In this document: one piece after another, positions 35,991 to 44,454 of the stretch
How positions within the stretch are numbered: the first letter of the stretch is position 1
How the letters are laid out: each line of letters opens with the position of its first letter
Assembly (NCBI GenBank): GCA_910575835.1
Contig: CAJTGB010000012.1
Coordinates: 56,012 to 120,011, forward strand
Direction: 5' to 3'
Length of the DNA stretch: 64,000 nucleotides
From: Lachnospiraceae bacterium
GTDB taxonomy: Bacteria; Bacillota; Clostridia; Lachnospirales; Lachnospiraceae
Position numbers and translations under genes: made by a program
Notes under the pieces: model-generated
What the model was told of the DNA's origin: nothing
Databases searched by the model: none
The model's input: only the letters and a program-made list of their open reading frames with translations

Positions 35991-36602
35991 ATGGGGAAAG
36001 TTGATGAAAATAAAAAAAAGAAAAAAGAAACACTGTTTAACAGCGCCTACGAACTCTTTGTCACGAAGGGGATCAATTCTACCGCCATCTCCGATATCGT
36101 AGAGAAGGCCGGGGTTGCGAAGGGCACCTTCTATCTGTATTTTAAGGACAAATACGATATCCGCAACAAGCTCATCGCCCACAAGACTCACGAGCTGTTC
36201 CATGCGGCGAAGCTTGCCCTTGACCGGGAACCAGAACCGGCAGCCGGGCTTGACGAACAGCTCATCTTCATTATGAATCATATTATAGATACTCTGGTGT
36301 TAAATGTTCCCCTTTTGAATTTCATTTCCAAGAATCTTGTCATGGGGGCCTTACGCTCCGTACTTCTGACCGGAGAACGCACGGACAATGATTTCTATGA
36401 GACATTCCTTGAGATGGTCCGTCAGGACAAATATGAATACCAGGATATTGACGTGATGCTCTTCACCATCGTGGAACTGGCAGGCTCCGCCGGATATAAC
36501 TCTATCCTGTATCAGGAGCCTCTTCCTATCGAACAGTACAAGCCCTTCCTGTATCGTTCCGTACGTCTGATCATTGACAGCCATCGGGTAAGACCAAGCT
36601 AA
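35991..36602 (+). CDS. TetR family transcriptional regulator
   Basis: 203 aa. The N-terminal helix-turn-helix reads LFNSAYELFVTKGINSTAIS, then EKAGVAKGTFYLYFKDKYDI. The rest is a helical ligand-binding domain. It probably represses the divergent MMPL transporter and exported protein by binding the three TGAC/GTCA palindromes; the inducer would be a substrate of that exporter. An AraC gene follows after 17 bp and may be read through from this gene. Confidence 0.93.
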   Translation: MGKVDENKKKKKETLFNSAYELFVTKGINSTAISDIVEKAGVAKGTFYLYFKDKYDIRNKLIAHKTHELFHAAKLALDREPEPAAGLDEQLIFIMNHIIDTLVLNVPLLNFISKNLVMGALRSVLLTGERTDNDFYETFLEMVRQDKYEYQDIDVMLFTIVELAGSAGYNSILYQEPLPIEQYKPFLYRSVRLIIDSHRVRPS

Positions 36603-36619
36603 TCAGAAAGGATCGTTAT

Positions 36620-37549
36620 ATGCAGTTATTATCACCTACATTAAAAGAACTCAGCCTTCACGGCACCAAATCCTTCCCCTGCGCGATCTATCAGACCCGC
36701 TCCCTTGGGAAAGGGCCGCTTGTTAAGCATCACTGGCATGATGAGGTGGAGATCCTGTACTTTTTCGGCGGTGATTTCCGCCTTGAGATCAATATGGAAC
36801 AGTTTTCCGTGTGTTCGGAAGCGCTGTTCTTTATCAATCCCGGTGAACTGCACAGCATATTTGCAGAGAAGGCCGGAAGTCCCGGGGAAGACGCCATCGT
36901 CTTCTCCCTTGGAGCGCTAAGCTTCGATTCCTATGACGCCGCACAGATGGAACTGATACAGCCTATCCAGAACGGGAAGATGCTGTTCCCGCGCTGCATC
37001 CTGCCCGATCATCCCGGGTTCGCCCCCATCCGCAGCGCATTCTTCGAGACCATGCATTCCTTCGGGCATCCGCTGGATGAAGAGTCCCCCTTAGAATGCG
37101 GAGCCGTCACAGACGACGTGACCAACCAACTGTTCATCAAATCCCACCTCCTGCGCATCCTCGCCGTCCTCTCTCACTACCGGCTATTTACACCGACCGA
37201 GAGAAACTTAGACAAACGTGTAGAAAGCCTCAAAACGGTTCTTACCTACGTCAGGGAGAATTATAAAGAGAAGATCTACATTCAAGATCTGGCGGGTCAG
37301 GTGCACATGAACGAGCAGTATTTCTGCCGCTTTTTTAAGAAATCCATCGGACGCTCCCCTATGGAATATATCAACGAATACCGCATCAAACAGGCCATGA
37401 GGCTGCTTGAAGAGACAGACCTGCCTGTCACGGAGGTCTGCCTGGAATGCGGATACAATAATCTGGGGAACTTTCTCCGCGCGTTCAGGAAATACACGGA
37501 CACTACCCCGCTGCAATACCGGAATCAACAAAAAGTCAATATTTCGTAA
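36620..37549 (+). CDS. AraC family regulator with cupin sensor
   Basis: 309 aa. The N-terminal cupin (about 15-100; HHWHDEVEILYFFGGDFRLE, FINPGELHSI) presumably binds a sugar. The C-terminal pair of helix-turn-helices (about 205-305) has IYIQDLAGQVHMNEQYFCRF and the AraC signature VTEVCLECGYNNLGNFLRAF. The next genes downstream on the strand are two GH13 glucosidases, the likely targets. GAAAGGA precedes the ATG. Confidence 0.93.
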   Translation: MQLLSPTLKELSLHGTKSFPCAIYQTRSLGKGPLVKHHWHDEVEILYFFGGDFRLEINMEQFSVCSEALFFINPGELHSIFAEKAGSPGEDAIVFSLGALSFDSYDAAQMELIQPIQNGKMLFPRCILPDHPGFAPIRSAFFETMHSFGHPLDEESPLECGAVTDDVTNQLFIKSHLLRILAVLSHYRLFTPTERNLDKRVESLKTVLTYVRENYKEKIYIQDLAGQVHMNEQYFCRFFKKSIGRSPMEYINEYRIKQAMRLLEETDLPVTEVCLECGYNNLGNFLRAFRKYTDTTPLQYRNQQKVNIS

Positions 37550-37568
37550 TTTTGTATCAGATAAATAT

Positions 37569-37597
37569 AAGACAAAAGGTTCGCATGCAACTATAAT
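37569..37597 (+). promoter_or_regulatory. Promoter of the GH13 pair, weak -35
   Basis: AAGACA (37569-37574), 17-bp spacer, TATAAT (37592-37597), between the AraC gene and the first glucosidase. A poor -35 beside a good -10 is typical of activator-dependent promoters and fits AraC control. Confidence 0.5.
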
Positions 37598-37632
37598 AAG
37601 TCGTAAAGAACAGCAAAAGCGGAGGTATGATT

Positions 37633-39318
37633 ATGACTAAAAAATGGTGGCATGACAAAGTAGCTTATCAGATCTATCCAAAGAGCTTCTACGATTCCAA
37701 CGGGGACGGAATCGGCGATATTCCCGGTATTATAAGCAAGCTTGATTATCTGCAGGACTTGGGAGTAGACATTATCTGGCTCTCCCCCTGCTACCCTTCT
37801 CCACTGGCCGACGAAGGATATGATATTTCCGATTACTATGATATCGACCCGCGCTTCGGTACAATGGAAGATATGGAACAGCTGATCGCAGAAACGAAAA
37901 AAAGAAATATGTACATCCTGATGGATCTGGTGGTCAATCACTGTTCCGACGAACACGAATGGTTCAAAAAGGCCTGCGAGGAGCCAGACGGCAAATACGG
38001 CAACTTCTTCTATCTGCGGGATAAGAAGGACGGGGAGCTTCCTACCAACTGGCGCTCTTACTTCGGCGGTCCTGTCTGGGAAGACTTGCCCGGAACAGAC
38101 AAGCAATACCTGCATGTGTTCCACAAAAAACAGCCGGATCTGAACTGGGAGAATCCCGAACTTCGCGAAGAGGTCTACAAGAATATCAACTGGTGGCTTG
38201 ACAAAGGTCTCGGCGGATTCCGCATTGACGCGATCATCAATATCAAGAAGGCAAGCCCCTTTAAAAACTATGAACCTGACCGGCCGGACGGACTGTGCAG
38301 TATCCAGTTCATGCTGAGGGAAGCCAATGGTATCGGAGAATTCCTCGGCGAGATGCAGGAACGCACCTTCAGGAAATACGACGCATTCTCAGTGGGCGAA
38401 GTATTCAACGAAAAACCGGAAGAGATTCCTGACTTCATCGGTGAGAACGGCTATTTCTCCAGTATGTTTGATTTTAACGAGACGATCTTCGGAAGCAGCG
38501 ACAAGGGCTGGTACGACGCCGCGCCCATCACGCCGGACGATTATAAGAGATGCTGCTTTGAATCCCAGGCTAAGATCGGGGAGATCGGTTTTCTCTCCAA
38601 TATCATCGAGAACCATGATGAACCCCGCGGCGTCAGCCGTTACATCCCTGAAGGCGACTGCAATGTACAGAGCAAGAAGATGCTCGCCGCATTGAACTTC
38701 ATGCTGAGGGGACTTCCGTTTATCTATCAGGGACAGGAACTTGGAATGGAGAACATGCCTTTCTCTTCTATCGACGAGATCGACGATATCTCCACCTTGG
38801 ATGAATACCAGGTTGCCCTGGATGCGGGCCTGACACCGGAAGACGCGCTGAGAGCCGTAGCCAAATTCAGCCGCGACAACGCCAGGACGCCAATGCAGTG
38901 GTCCGACGCGGCAAATGCCGGATTTACAGCCGGAAAACCGTGGCTTAAGGTGAACCCGAATTACACTTCCATCAATGCCAAGGCCCAGCAGCACGATCCT
39001 GATTCTGTGCGAAGCTTCTATAAAGAGCTGATCGCACTCCGCAAAGCGCCGGAATACAAAGAGACGGTCGTGTACGGTACATTGGAGCCATACCTTGAAG
39101 AACAGCATAATCTGATGGCATATTACCGCAAGGGCGATAAGACCCTGCTGGTGATCGGCAATTATCAGAAGGAAGAACAGGAAGTCATCCTTCCCGGCGG
39201 ATATAAGAAGATACTGCTGAATAATTATCACGATCTTGCACAGGAAGGCAATACACTGAAGCTTTTGGGTTATCAGGCAGTCATTCTGGAAATGCAGCCG
39301 GCGCATGAAAATATGTGA
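37633..39318 (+). CDS. GH13 alpha-glucosidase, predicted alpha-1,4 preference
   Basis: 561 aa from ATG 37633 (GGAGG seven bases upstream). It is a typical oligo-1,6-glucosidase/alpha-glucosidase of GH13 with WWHDKVAYQIYPKSFYDSNG, MDLVVNHCSDEH, nucleophile Asp199 in GFRIDAI, acid/base Glu in SVGEVF, and ENHDEPR. Ala follows the nucleophile; in this group Ala or Thr there goes with alpha-1,4 and Val with alpha-1,6 specificity. There is no signal peptide, so it acts in the cytosol on imported oligosaccharides. A paralogue follows 58 bp downstream. Confidence 0.94.
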   Translation: MTKKWWHDKVAYQIYPKSFYDSNGDGIGDIPGIISKLDYLQDLGVDIIWLSPCYPSPLADEGYDISDYYDIDPRFGTMEDMEQLIAETKKRNMYILMDLVVNHCSDEHEWFKKACEEPDGKYGNFFYLRDKKDGELPTNWRSYFGGPVWEDLPGTDKQYLHVFHKKQPDLNWENPELREEVYKNINWWLDKGLGGFRIDAIINIKKASPFKNYEPDRPDGLCSIQFMLREANGIGEFLGEMQERTFRKYDAFSVGEVFNEKPEEIPDFIGENGYFSSMFDFNETIFGSSDKGWYDAAPITPDDYKRCCFESQAKIGEIGFLSNIIENHDEPRGVSRYIPEGDCNVQSKKMLAALNFMLRGLPFIYQGQELGMENMPFSSIDEIDDISTLDEYQVALDAGLTPEDALRAVAKFSRDNARTPMQWSDAANAGFTAGKPWLKVNPNYTSINAKAQQHDPDSVRSFYKELIALRKAPEYKETVVYGTLEPYLEEQHNLMAYYRKGDKTLLVIGNYQKEEQEVILPGGYKKILLNNYHDLAQEGNTLKLLGYQAVILEMQPAHENM

Positions 39319-39376
39319 TAGATATTTAGACATTTTATAGAATAGAACAGACATTTTTATAGAAAGGATAGGAATT

Positions 39377-41041
39377 ATGAAAAGAACATGGTGGAAAGAG
39401 GCTGTGATCTATCAGATCTACCCTCGCAGCTTTATGGACAGCAACGGAGACGGTATCGGAGACATTAAGGGAATCACAAGCCGTCTGGATTATCTGAAAT
39501 ACCTGGGGATCGACGTGATCTGGCTCTCTCCCATTTATAAATCGCCAAACGACGACAACGGTTACGATATCAGCGATTATCAGGCGATCATGGATGAATT
39601 CGGAACCATGGAGGATTTCGATGAGATGCTTTCTGAAGCCCACAAAAGAGGTCTTCGCGTAGTCATGGATCTGGTGGTAAACCATACCTCCGACGAGCAC
39701 AAATGGTTTATGGAGAGCCGCAAGTCAAAAGAAAACGACTACCGGGATTACTATATCTGGAGAGAGGGAAAGGATGCTCAGACGCCTCCCAATAACTGGG
39801 GCTCCTGTTTCAGCGGTTCCGCATGGCAGTATGACGAAGAGACCGCAATGTATTACCTGCATCTGTTCTCCAAAAAGCAGCCGGACCTGAACTGGGATAA
39901 CCCAAAAGTCCGCGACGAAGTCTTCGATATGATGACCTGGTGGTGTGACAAAGGCATTGACGGATTCCGTATGGACGTGATAAGCATGATCTCTAAGACC
40001 GAGGAAATGCCGGACGGCAAAGTGACCGATTTCTACGGCGATTACTCCCCGTACTGCATACACGGCCCTAACATCCACAAATACCTAAGAGAAATGAACG
40101 AAAGAGTATTATCCAAATACGACATCATGACGGTCGGCGAGACTCCCGGCGTCACCACCGAACTGGCCAAGCAGTATGCAGGAGAAGACACAAACGAGCT
40201 TAATATGGTATTCCAGTTCGACCACGTGGATAACCATGGCAAATACGGCAAATGGGATGACAAGAAATGGCAGCTTACCAAGTTAAAAGCAATCTTAAGC
40301 CGCTGGCAGATGGATCTGTACGGCAAGGCATGGAACAGCCTGTTCTGGGACAACCACGATCAGCCAAGAGCCGTCTCCCGCTTCGGAGATGACAGGCCTA
40401 AGTACCGTGAAGCTTCCGCCAAGATGCTCGCTACCTGCCTCCATATGATGCAGGGCTCCCCTTACATCTATCAGGGCGAAGAGCTTGGCATGACAAACTA
40501 TCCGTTCCAAAGCCCGGATGATTTCCGCGACATCGAGAGCATCAACGCTTACAAGGAATGGTGCTTAAGCGGACAGGTATCCCATGAAGACTTCTGGCCG
40601 TGCATCATCTTCAGAAGCCGTGACAATGCCAGAACTCCGGTACAGTGGGACGACAGCGACCATGCCGGCTTCACTGCCGGGACTCCGTGGATCCCAGTCA
40701 ATCCGAACTACAAAGAGATCAATGCGAAAGCCGAGACCAAAGACCCGAACTCCGTGTTCCACTATTACAAGAAGCTTATCGCTCTCAGGAAAGAGAATCC
40801 GATCATGGTATACGGCAAGTATGAGCCTCTGATGGAAGACAGCGAAGAATTATTCGTCTACACCAGAACCATGGACGATCAAAAACTGCTGGTAGTCTGC
40901 AGCTTTACCGATCAGGATACTGCATTTACCATACCAGAAGAATTCATCGGCCGCTCCTGCCTGATCTCCAATATGGAAAATGACTACAGCAAGGGAGAAA
41001 TTACTATAAAACCATACGAAGCTTTTGTACTAATAAGATAA
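39377..41041 (+). CDS. GH13 oligo-1,6-glucosidase
   Basis: 554 aa, same subfamily as the preceding gene: WWKEAVIYQIYPRSFMDSNG, MDLVVNHTSDEH, nucleophile Asp200 in GFRMDVI, acid/base Glu in TVGETPG, and DNHDQPR. Val follows the nucleophile, as in Bacillus oligo-1,6-glucosidase, predicting cleavage of alpha-1,6 bonds in isomaltose, panose and limit-dextrin branches. Cytosolic. AGAAAGGATAGG precedes the ATG. A trehalose-6-phosphate hydrolase is a less likely alternative. Confidence 0.93.
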   Translation: MKRTWWKEAVIYQIYPRSFMDSNGDGIGDIKGITSRLDYLKYLGIDVIWLSPIYKSPNDDNGYDISDYQAIMDEFGTMEDFDEMLSEAHKRGLRVVMDLVVNHTSDEHKWFMESRKSKENDYRDYYIWREGKDAQTPPNNWGSCFSGSAWQYDEETAMYYLHLFSKKQPDLNWDNPKVRDEVFDMMTWWCDKGIDGFRMDVISMISKTEEMPDGKVTDFYGDYSPYCIHGPNIHKYLREMNERVLSKYDIMTVGETPGVTTELAKQYAGEDTNELNMVFQFDHVDNHGKYGKWDDKKWQLTKLKAILSRWQMDLYGKAWNSLFWDNHDQPRAVSRFGDDRPKYREASAKMLATCLHMMQGSPYIYQGEELGMTNYPFQSPDDFRDIESINAYKEWCLSGQVSHEDFWPCIIFRSRDNARTPVQWDDSDHAGFTAGTPWIPVNPNYKEINAKAETKDPNSVFHYYKKLIALRKENPIMVYGKYEPLMEDSEELFVYTRTMDDQKLLVVCSFTDQDTAFTIPEEFIGRSCLISNMENDYSKGEITIKPYEAFVLIR

Positions 41042-41074
41042 ATATGATACAATAAGTAACAACATATCAATCAA

Positions 41075-41121
41075 GCAATAACCGCCGAATGTCCCGGGCA
41101 TACCGGACATTTGGCTTATTG
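41075..41121 (+). other. Long hairpin between the GH13 pair and the dehydrogenase
   Basis: GCAATAA (41075-41081) pairs with TTATTGC (41115-41121) and, inside, CCGAATGTCC with GGACATTTGG. There is no T-run directly after it. It may be an attenuator or a processed 3' end, placed in the leader of the dehydrogenase. Confidence 0.45.
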
Positions 41122-41150
41122 CGCCTTTAAGAATATACAAGGAGATCAAA

Positions 41151-42179
41151 ATGAAAGCTGCTGTATTTTTAGGAAAAGAAACTATCGAGACCCGTGAGCT
41201 TGAGACTCCCTCTCTCAAAGAGGGCGAGATCCTGATCAAGGTAATGGCATGCGGCATCTGCGGCACGGATGTCCATATCTACCATGGTTCGCCAGGTGCA
41301 ACAGAGGCCACCGTGCCCGTAGTCCTCGGCCATGAATTCTCCGGGGAAGTCGTAGAATGTGCACCGGGAACCTCCCGCATAAAAGTAGGCGACAAGGTAA
41401 CCGTTGACCCGAATATGTACTGCGGGAACTGCGACTATTGCCTGAACGGCAAGAAGAATTACTGCTCTTCCATGAGCGCAATCGGCGTCAATCAGAACGG
41501 AGGCTTCGAAGCCTACTGTGCCGTGCCCGAGAAACAGGCGATCCTGCTGTCACCGGACGTAGATTACGAGGAAGCTGCTATGGCAGAACCGGTTGCATGC
41601 TGCCTGCGGGGAATTGACAATATCGGTATCACCCAGGGCGATACCGTCTGCATCATCGGCGGCGGAGCAATCGGGCAGATCATGGCACAGCTTGCGAGAA
41701 TCAGCGGCGCTTCCAAGGTCGTTGTAAGCGAACCGGTAGAGATGCGCAGAGACCTTGCCATCTCCTTAGGCGCAGACGCAGCCATCGATCCTATGGCAGG
41801 TGATCTGAAGGAACAGCTCCAGTCAGCGATCGGCAAGGATTATACAGACGTTGTCATCGAGTGTGTCGGCATACCGGTAGCAGTCGGACAGGCAGTCCAC
41901 ATTGCCGGAAAGGGAAGCAAGATCCTGCTTTTCAGCGTACCGAATCCTACCGCCACCTTCGAACTGCCTCTGATCGATATATTCCAGAAAGAGCTTACTA
42001 TCAAGGGGTCTTTCGTCAATCCAGATACACAGTACCGCGCGGCCAGCCTGATCAGCGAAAAACGCCTGAACTTAAAGCCGCTGATCACACACAGGTATCC
42101 GGCAGAACAGTTAGAAGAAGCCATCAAGAAACAGATGGCGAATGATTCTGTGAAGGTTGTTGTGCTGCCGCAGAGTTAA
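41151..42179 (+). CDS. Zinc-dependent alcohol/polyol dehydrogenase (MDR family)
   Basis: 342 aa. Catalytic zinc ligands are seen in CGICGTDVHIYHG and GHEFSG; the structural-zinc loop has four cysteines in CGNCDYCLNGKKNYC. The NAD(P)-binding Rossmann motif is IIGGGAIGQIMAQLA. It resembles sorbitol, threonine or butanediol dehydrogenases; which one cannot be read. AAGGAGATCAAA precedes the ATG. It may act on a sugar alcohol released by sugar catabolism and lies just after the glucosidase pair. Confidence 0.92.
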   Translation: MKAAVFLGKETIETRELETPSLKEGEILIKVMACGICGTDVHIYHGSPGATEATVPVVLGHEFSGEVVECAPGTSRIKVGDKVTVDPNMYCGNCDYCLNGKKNYCSSMSAIGVNQNGGFEAYCAVPEKQAILLSPDVDYEEAAMAEPVACCLRGIDNIGITQGDTVCIIGGGAIGQIMAQLARISGASKVVVSEPVEMRRDLAISLGADAAIDPMAGDLKEQLQSAIGKDYTDVVIECVGIPVAVGQAVHIAGKGSKILLFSVPNPTATFELPLIDIFQKELTIKGSFVNPDTQYRAASLISEKRLNLKPLITHRYPAEQLEEAIKKQMANDSVKVVVLPQS

Positions 42180-42204
42180 GCATTGGAATAAACTGTTCCA
42201 GTCA

Positions 42205-42245
42205 GTATGGGACGCAGTAAAATGCAATTTTACTGCGTCCCATAC
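42205..42245. other. Perfect 19-bp hairpin after the dehydrogenase
   Basis: GTATGGGACGCAGTAAAAT (42205-42223) pairs perfectly with 42227-42245 across loop GCA. No T-run flanks it on either strand, so it is not a classical intrinsic terminator, though it may protect or terminate both convergent transcripts. Confidence 0.7.
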
Positions 42246-42276
42246 CAGTGTAGTGTCTGTGACTATAATTTTATTT

Positions 42277-42588
42277 TTATTCTATGCCATCAAATAAATC
42301 ATCAAAATTAATCTTGATATTAGGGAAATGTATTATTTCTAATTCATCTTTGTTATTCCGTGTAACTTCTTTAAAAAGACGGTAATGAGGAAAGTCATCT
42401 TCATAATCTAAAGTATAAATCTCTATCTTCCTCTTTCTCCAGTCTAATATCCAATATTCGTCAATATCCTGCTCTTGATAGATATACTTTTTTTCTGTCC
42501 GATCATATTTTTCCGTAGAATCTGACAAGACTTCCATTACAAATCGCGGTGCATTAATAAAATAATTCCCACTATTAAAATCGCACTG
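42277..42588 (-). pseudogene. Truncated Uma2-family endonuclease (C-terminal half only)
   Basis: The frame is open from 42588, beginning CDFNSGNYFINAPRFVMEVL and continuing SDSTEKYDRTEKKYIYQEQD, DEYWILDWRKRKIEIY. This is the second half of a Uma2 (PD-(D/E)XK-like) protein; the first half, about 100 residues, is missing and a TAA at 42589-42591 closes the frame. The only ATG (42537) falls inside the conserved core with no ribosome site. The break coincides with a 14-bp tandem repeat (42570-42597). Confidence 0.75.
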
Positions 42589-42597
42589 TTAAAATCA
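42570..42597. repeat. 14-bp tandem repeat at the Uma2 break point
   Basis: CACTATTAAAATCG (42570-42583) and CACTGTTAAAATCA (42584-42597), 12 of 14 identical. Confidence 0.6.
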
Positions 42598-42659
42598 AAT
42601 AATTATGTTATACTGTCAATAACAGAATTGATAAGCCGCAAGCTAAGGAGGCAGATATC

Positions 42660-44366
42660 ATGGAAACCAGAAAGAAACTACCAATCGGAATTGAATATTT
42701 TAAGGATTTCAAGAGAGATGATTTCTACTATGTGGACAAGACAGGATTTATCCGTGATCTGCTGAACTCAAGAGGAAGCATTAATTTGTTTACAAGACCC
42801 AGACGCTTTGGCAAAAGTCTGAACATGGATATGCTGAAGAGTTTCTTTGAGATCGGAACAGACCCGGCGCTGTTCGATGGATTAGAGATTTCCAGAGAAA
42901 CTGAGATCTGTAAGCGGTATATGGGGAAATATCCGGTTGTTTCCGTCAGTTTGAAGGATGTTGAAGGTACGGAATTTCAGACAGCATATGACATGCTGGG
43001 AAGTGTGATCAGCGAAGAAGCCCGACGTTTTCGGGAACTTTTGGAGAGTGACAGACTGACACATGCTGATAAGAAACGGCTGGATTATCTGTTGGAAGAG
43101 GATTTCACAAAGGCATCCGATCTTCACAGAAGCTTGAGAGTTTTGACTGAACTTCTTTTCAAACACTATGAGACTCCGGTCATTGTCTTAATCGATGAAT
43201 ATGATGTCCCTCTTGACAAATCATACCAGGATGGTTTTTATCCGGAAATGGTAAGACTGATTCGCTCTGTGTTCAGTCAGGTATTTAAGACAAACCCCTA
43301 TCTATATTTTGCTGTGATCACGGGATGTCTGAGGATCGCAAAAGAAAGTATTTTCACGGGGCTGAATAATTTTAAAGTAAGAACGATATCTGATGTACGC
43401 TTTGCAGAATATTTTGGATTTACTGCAGATGAAGTCAGGGTTCTCCTCCATTATTATAGTCTGGAAGAAAAATATGATATAATGAAGGAATGGTATGATG
43501 GGTATAGATTCGGACAGATAGACGTGTATTGTCCATGGGATGTAATCAATCAATGTGACAAATTTTCAGAGGCAAAGGATGCCCCAATGGAAGCCCATTG
43601 GGAAAACAGCAGCAGTAACACAATTGTACAGGATATTCTGGCGACGGCAACAGAGACGACTAAGAGTCAGATAGAGTCTCTGATTTCTGGTGAAGCAGTC
43701 GAGAAGGTTCTGATTCCGGAATTGACTTATACCGATCTCGACAGCGATGATCTTGAGACCCGTCAGACTTATCTGTGGAGCGTACTTTTTGCGACAGGAT
43801 ACTTGACCGATGCTGCTAAACCTGAGAACGGCGTGCATAAGCTTGTAATTCCTAATCGGGAAGTACGAGGAATCTATGAAAAGAGGATTCGTTCCTGGTT
43901 CAAAATGAAGATCACAAACGACACCTCCAAATGGAAGCAATTCTGTGAAGCGATAAAAGCAGGCGAATATGAAGAAGTACAGCGAATCTTTAACGAATTC
44001 ATGGCTGTGTCGATCAGTATCCGGGACACGTATGTCAGAAAAGAAATGAAAGAAAACTTTTTTCATGGCATGCTGCTTGGTTTACTGCGCGCAGAAGGAA
44101 ACTGGAGCGTCGCTTCGAACGCAGAATCAGGAACGGGATATACTGATATCAGGCTGGAAGTTCCGGCGCTGAAAATTGGATGTATATTTGAAGTTAAATA
44201 CGCTGAAAATGGAAAATATGACCAGATTTGCTATGAAGCTATGAAGCAGATTGAAGCTAACGGATATGTTGAAGCCTTAAAGCAGAATGGAATGCAGACG
44301 ATTCATAAATATGCAATTGCGTGTTATAAGAAAACTTGTAAGATATCATATAAATTGGATCGATAA
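42660..44366 (+). CDS. AAA-ATPase-like / PD-(D/E)XK nuclease (DUF1703) protein
   Basis: 568 aa. The N-terminal AAA-ATPase-like domain starts LPIGIEYFKDFKRDDFYYVD and has an atypical P-loop TRPRRFGKSLNMDM and Walker B VIVLIDEYDVPLDK. The C-terminal domain has a PD-(D/E)XK pattern (GYTDIRLEVPALKIGCIFEV, K next). The family is abundant and often multicopy in gut Clostridia and Bacteroides; its function is unproven, with mobile or defence roles proposed. CTAAGGAGG precedes the ATG. It lies beside the broken Uma2 gene, marking an accessory island within the sugar region. Confidence 0.92.
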   Translation: METRKKLPIGIEYFKDFKRDDFYYVDKTGFIRDLLNSRGSINLFTRPRRFGKSLNMDMLKSFFEIGTDPALFDGLEISRETEICKRYMGKYPVVSVSLKDVEGTEFQTAYDMLGSVISEEARRFRELLESDRLTHADKKRLDYLLEEDFTKASDLHRSLRVLTELLFKHYETPVIVLIDEYDVPLDKSYQDGFYPEMVRLIRSVFSQVFKTNPYLYFAVITGCLRIAKESIFTGLNNFKVRTISDVRFAEYFGFTADEVRVLLHYYSLEEKYDIMKEWYDGYRFGQIDVYCPWDVINQCDKFSEAKDAPMEAHWENSSSNTIVQDILATATETTKSQIESLISGEAVEKVLIPELTYTDLDSDDLETRQTYLWSVLFATGYLTDAAKPENGVHKLVIPNREVRGIYEKRIRSWFKMKITNDTSKWKQFCEAIKAGEYEEVQRIFNEFMAVSISIRDTYVRKEMKENFFHGMLLGLLRAEGNWSVASNAESGTGYTDIRLEVPALKIGCIFEVKYAENGKYDQICYEAMKQIEANGYVEALKQNGMQTIHKYAIACYKKTCKISYKLDR

Positions 44367-44370
44367 AATC

Positions 44371-44435
44371 CCAAAAAAAATCCTCAGAGGTTTTCCTCTG
44401 GCAGACTGCACGGAAACTCATTCCCGCAGTCTGCC
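44371..44435 (-). terminator. Double-hairpin terminator of the sugar ABC operon
   Basis: On the minus strand a 10-bp stem (44400-44409 / 44426-44435) is followed by CAGAGG-AAAA-CCTCTG (44385-44400) and then a run of eight T. It ends the operon after the GH13 gene. Confidence 0.9.
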
Positions 44436-44454
44436 GCATTTAAATCTATATCTA

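Noticed and set aside
38389..39354. Minus-strand frame of 321 codons
   Set aside because: Antisense to the first GH13 glucosidase, whose catalytic motifs are intact.
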